This document shows positions 22,336 to 23,419 of a DNA stretch of 23,419 bases, in pieces; within the stretch, counting starts at the first letter, position 1; each line of letters begins with the position of its first letter. The notes under the pieces are model-generated. The model ran no database searches and was not told the origin of the DNA. It worked only from the letters and a program-made list of their open reading frames with translations. This DNA comes from CAZEER01 sp964511215. GTDB taxonomy: Bacteria; Fidelibacterota; Marinisomatia; Marinisomatales; UBA1611. The stretch is taken from contig CAZEER010000035.1 in NCBI GenBank assembly GCA_964511215.1, forward strand, positions 1-23,419, given 5' to 3'. A program made the translations under genes and the position numbers.

Positions 22336-22355
22336 TAAAGATTATCGAATCTTTA
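22336..22355. promoter_or_regulatory. Operator-like inverted repeat between the divergent aldolase and outer-membrane genes
   Basis: TAAAGATT (22336-22343) and AATCTTTA (22348-22355) form perfect 8-base arms around ATCG. The site lies 67 bases before the aldolase/dehydrogenase start and 112 bases before the outer-membrane protein start. No gene ends here and no T-run follows, so a regulator binding site fits better than a terminator. The regulator is unknown. Confidence 0.42.
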
Positions 22356-22467
22356 TCAATTTTTCTTCTATTTTTATATTATCACTAAGTACTTGTTTCG
22401 ATAAAATTATGACAATAATTTTTAAACTCAAATTTTTATTATCACGTCACAATAGAACAGAGGTGTT

Positions 22468-23403
22468 ATGATGACAAAAAGCAATATATTAAAAATTGTA
22501 TTAACCTTATTGATGGGTTTTACTATGGCATATTCCCAGAGCGAGGGCGATGTTGATGCCATTGAAAAAGCAAGACAAGCCAAAGAAGCCGCTGATAAAG
22601 CAAAAGCAGAGTCTGATGCTTTAAATCAAGCTGCTTTAGATGCTGCCGCTGCAAAAGCAGCAAAACAAGCTCGTGAAGATTTAAAACGAAAAAAAGAAGA
22701 AGAAGAAGCACGTAAATTAGCTGAAGCACAAGCTGCAGAAGATGCTGAACTTGATGCTGAAGCTGAGGCTGCAGCCCTAGAGGCAAGACGAAAAATGGCT
22801 GCCGAACTGGGGTTAGAATTTGACGAAGAAGGCGAAGAAGAAGGCGAAGAAGAAGGCGAAGAAGAAGGCGAAGAAGAAACAGTTGATGATGACACAACCT
22901 CAGTTGAAGCTAAAGAGAGCTCAGGTTTCAATATTGGTGCAGCTGCGAGTCTTGGTTTTCTATCGGGAGCTACTTTTACAGAGGTCCCCGTTGGTGCGAC
23001 TATTGTGATCGGCACTCCATGGGGTTTTAAAATAGGTCCGTTTGATTACACCGTCTCATTAGCTTTCGGAGGATATTCTGGAACATATAATACTGAAGAT
23101 GATGATACTTACGATGGTGAGCCTCAATGGATTCAAGAATTTAATCCCACCCTCGCTGCACTAGGTGGCAACCTTACTTTAGCACAAATTGTTTTCGCAG
23201 AGGGTCATATAGGACTTGTAGGGGAAGGATCAGGATTTAGAGGTTTTGCAGGTGTGTCTCTTGAAAGGTTACTTAAATCAGGTTTGAATCTTCCTGTGAA
23301 TGTCCTTCTAGGAAGTGAACTGTTTATAAGTAGTGACATGGCTGGAGTTGGAAATAGTTCAGGCTGGGTCAGCCTAGGTGCTAGATTAGATTATAGCTTT
23401 TAA
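22468..23403 (+). CDS. Outer-membrane protein with N-terminal Ala/Glu/Lys coiled coil, EEG repeat and C-terminal beta-barrel-like domain
   Basis: I do not recognise a named family. The 311-residue product has a signal peptide (about 1-23, ending AYSQ). A charged helix of about 85 residues follows (KARQAKEAADKAKAESDAL ... EEEEARKLAEAQAAEDAEL), predicted as a coiled coil. Next comes the acidic tandem repeat EEGEEEGEEEGEEEGEEE (about 119-137). The rest is a Gly-rich beta domain (GFNIGAAASLGFLSG, VGATIVIGTPWGFKIGPFDYTVSLAFGGYSG) that ends in SLGARLDYSF with a C-terminal Phe, as in outer-membrane barrels. I infer a barrel anchored in the outer membrane with a helical arm in the periplasm. Two ATGs stand in tandem; AGAGG (22459-22463) is 4 bases from the first and 7 from the second (22471), so the second may be the true start. 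Transcription diverges from the aldolase operon. Confidence 0.7.
   Translation: MMTKSNILKIVLTLLMGFTMAYSQSEGDVDAIEKARQAKEAADKAKAESDALNQAALDAAAAKAAKQAREDLKRKKEEEEARKLAEAQAAEDAELDAEAEAAALEARRKMAAELGLEFDEEGEEEGEEEGEEEGEEETVDDDTTSVEAKESSGFNIGAAASLGFLSGATFTEVPVGATIVIGTPWGFKIGPFDYTVSLAFGGYSGTYNTEDDDTYDGEPQWIQEFNPTLAALGGNLTLAQIVFAEGHIGLVGEGSGFRGFAGVSLERLLKSGLNLPVNVLLGSELFISSDMAGVGNSSGWVSLGARLDYSF
22825..22878 (+). repeat. 12-bp tandem repeat GAAGAAGGCGAA, 4.5 copies
   Basis: Four exact copies of the 12-base unit (22825-22872) plus a half copy (to 22878) encode the EEGE repeat of the outer-membrane protein. The unit is a multiple of three, so slippage would change linker length without breaking the frame. 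Confidence 0.92.
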
Positions 23404-23419
23404 CATTAACACCATCTTT

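Noticed and set aside
22523..23015. Open frames antisense or out of frame to the outer-membrane protein (Leu- or Ser-rich)
   Set aside because: Their composition is a by-product of the GAA/GGC and GCA-rich repeats of the real gene.

Overview
The window is low-GC, gene-dense bacterial DNA with no mobile element, CRISPR array, rRNA or tRNA that I could recognise. A CotH protein has a C-terminal type IX secretion-like sorting domain (NPFPNPFN start, GTYFFKL end). A dockerin-tailed exported protein, aromatic-ending outer-membrane proteins and an rng-rplU-rpmA order are also present. Together they suggest the FCB superphylum, with Candidatus Marinimicrobia (SAR406) as my best guess; this is inference from protein style, not a database match. 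A run of 100 Ns flanked by an exact 55-base duplication marks the sequence as an assembled scaffold, probably from a metagenome or single cell.

Layout. Positions 1-659 (minus) hold a MarR repressor and the start of a TolC/NodT-type efflux lipoprotein, behind a promoter with a perfect 10-bp dyad between its -35 and -10 boxes. Positions 808-4819 (minus) hold four closely packed genes: a FecR-like exported protein, peptidase E, and the small and large subunits of a Tat-exported molybdenum hydroxylase (IorA/IorB type). After a 418-base gap, 5238-8425 (plus) is a housekeeping block: ribonuclease G/E, ribosomal proteins L21 and L27, and malate dehydrogenase. Positions 8511-10794 (plus) encode an exported beta-repeat protein of the DUF4097 type and a single-domain heptose-phosphate kinase. 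ElbB and QueG (10795-12382, minus) face TrmH (12404-13051, plus) across only 21 bases.

From 22268 down to 13098, everything is on the minus strand with almost no gaps. The first half is the most interesting part: a fused class II aldolase/short-chain dehydrogenase, then mtnA, mtnP and apt, with start/stop overlaps of 4, 8 and 4 bases. Together they could carry out a complete dihydroxyacetone-phosphate shunt for methylthioadenosine (and 5'-deoxyadenosine). The phosphorylase releases adenine, which Apt recycles. MtnA isomerises the sugar phosphate. The aldolase domain would give DHAP plus an aldehyde, and the dehydrogenase domain would handle that aldehyde. The second half encodes surface proteins: an arylsulfotransferase-like protein with dockerin repeats, a truncated CotH remnant, a full CotH kinase-like protein with a sorting domain, and a small barrel-like protein. 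The window ends with a divergent outer-membrane protein (22468-23403, plus) carrying a coiled coil and a tandem EEG repeat.
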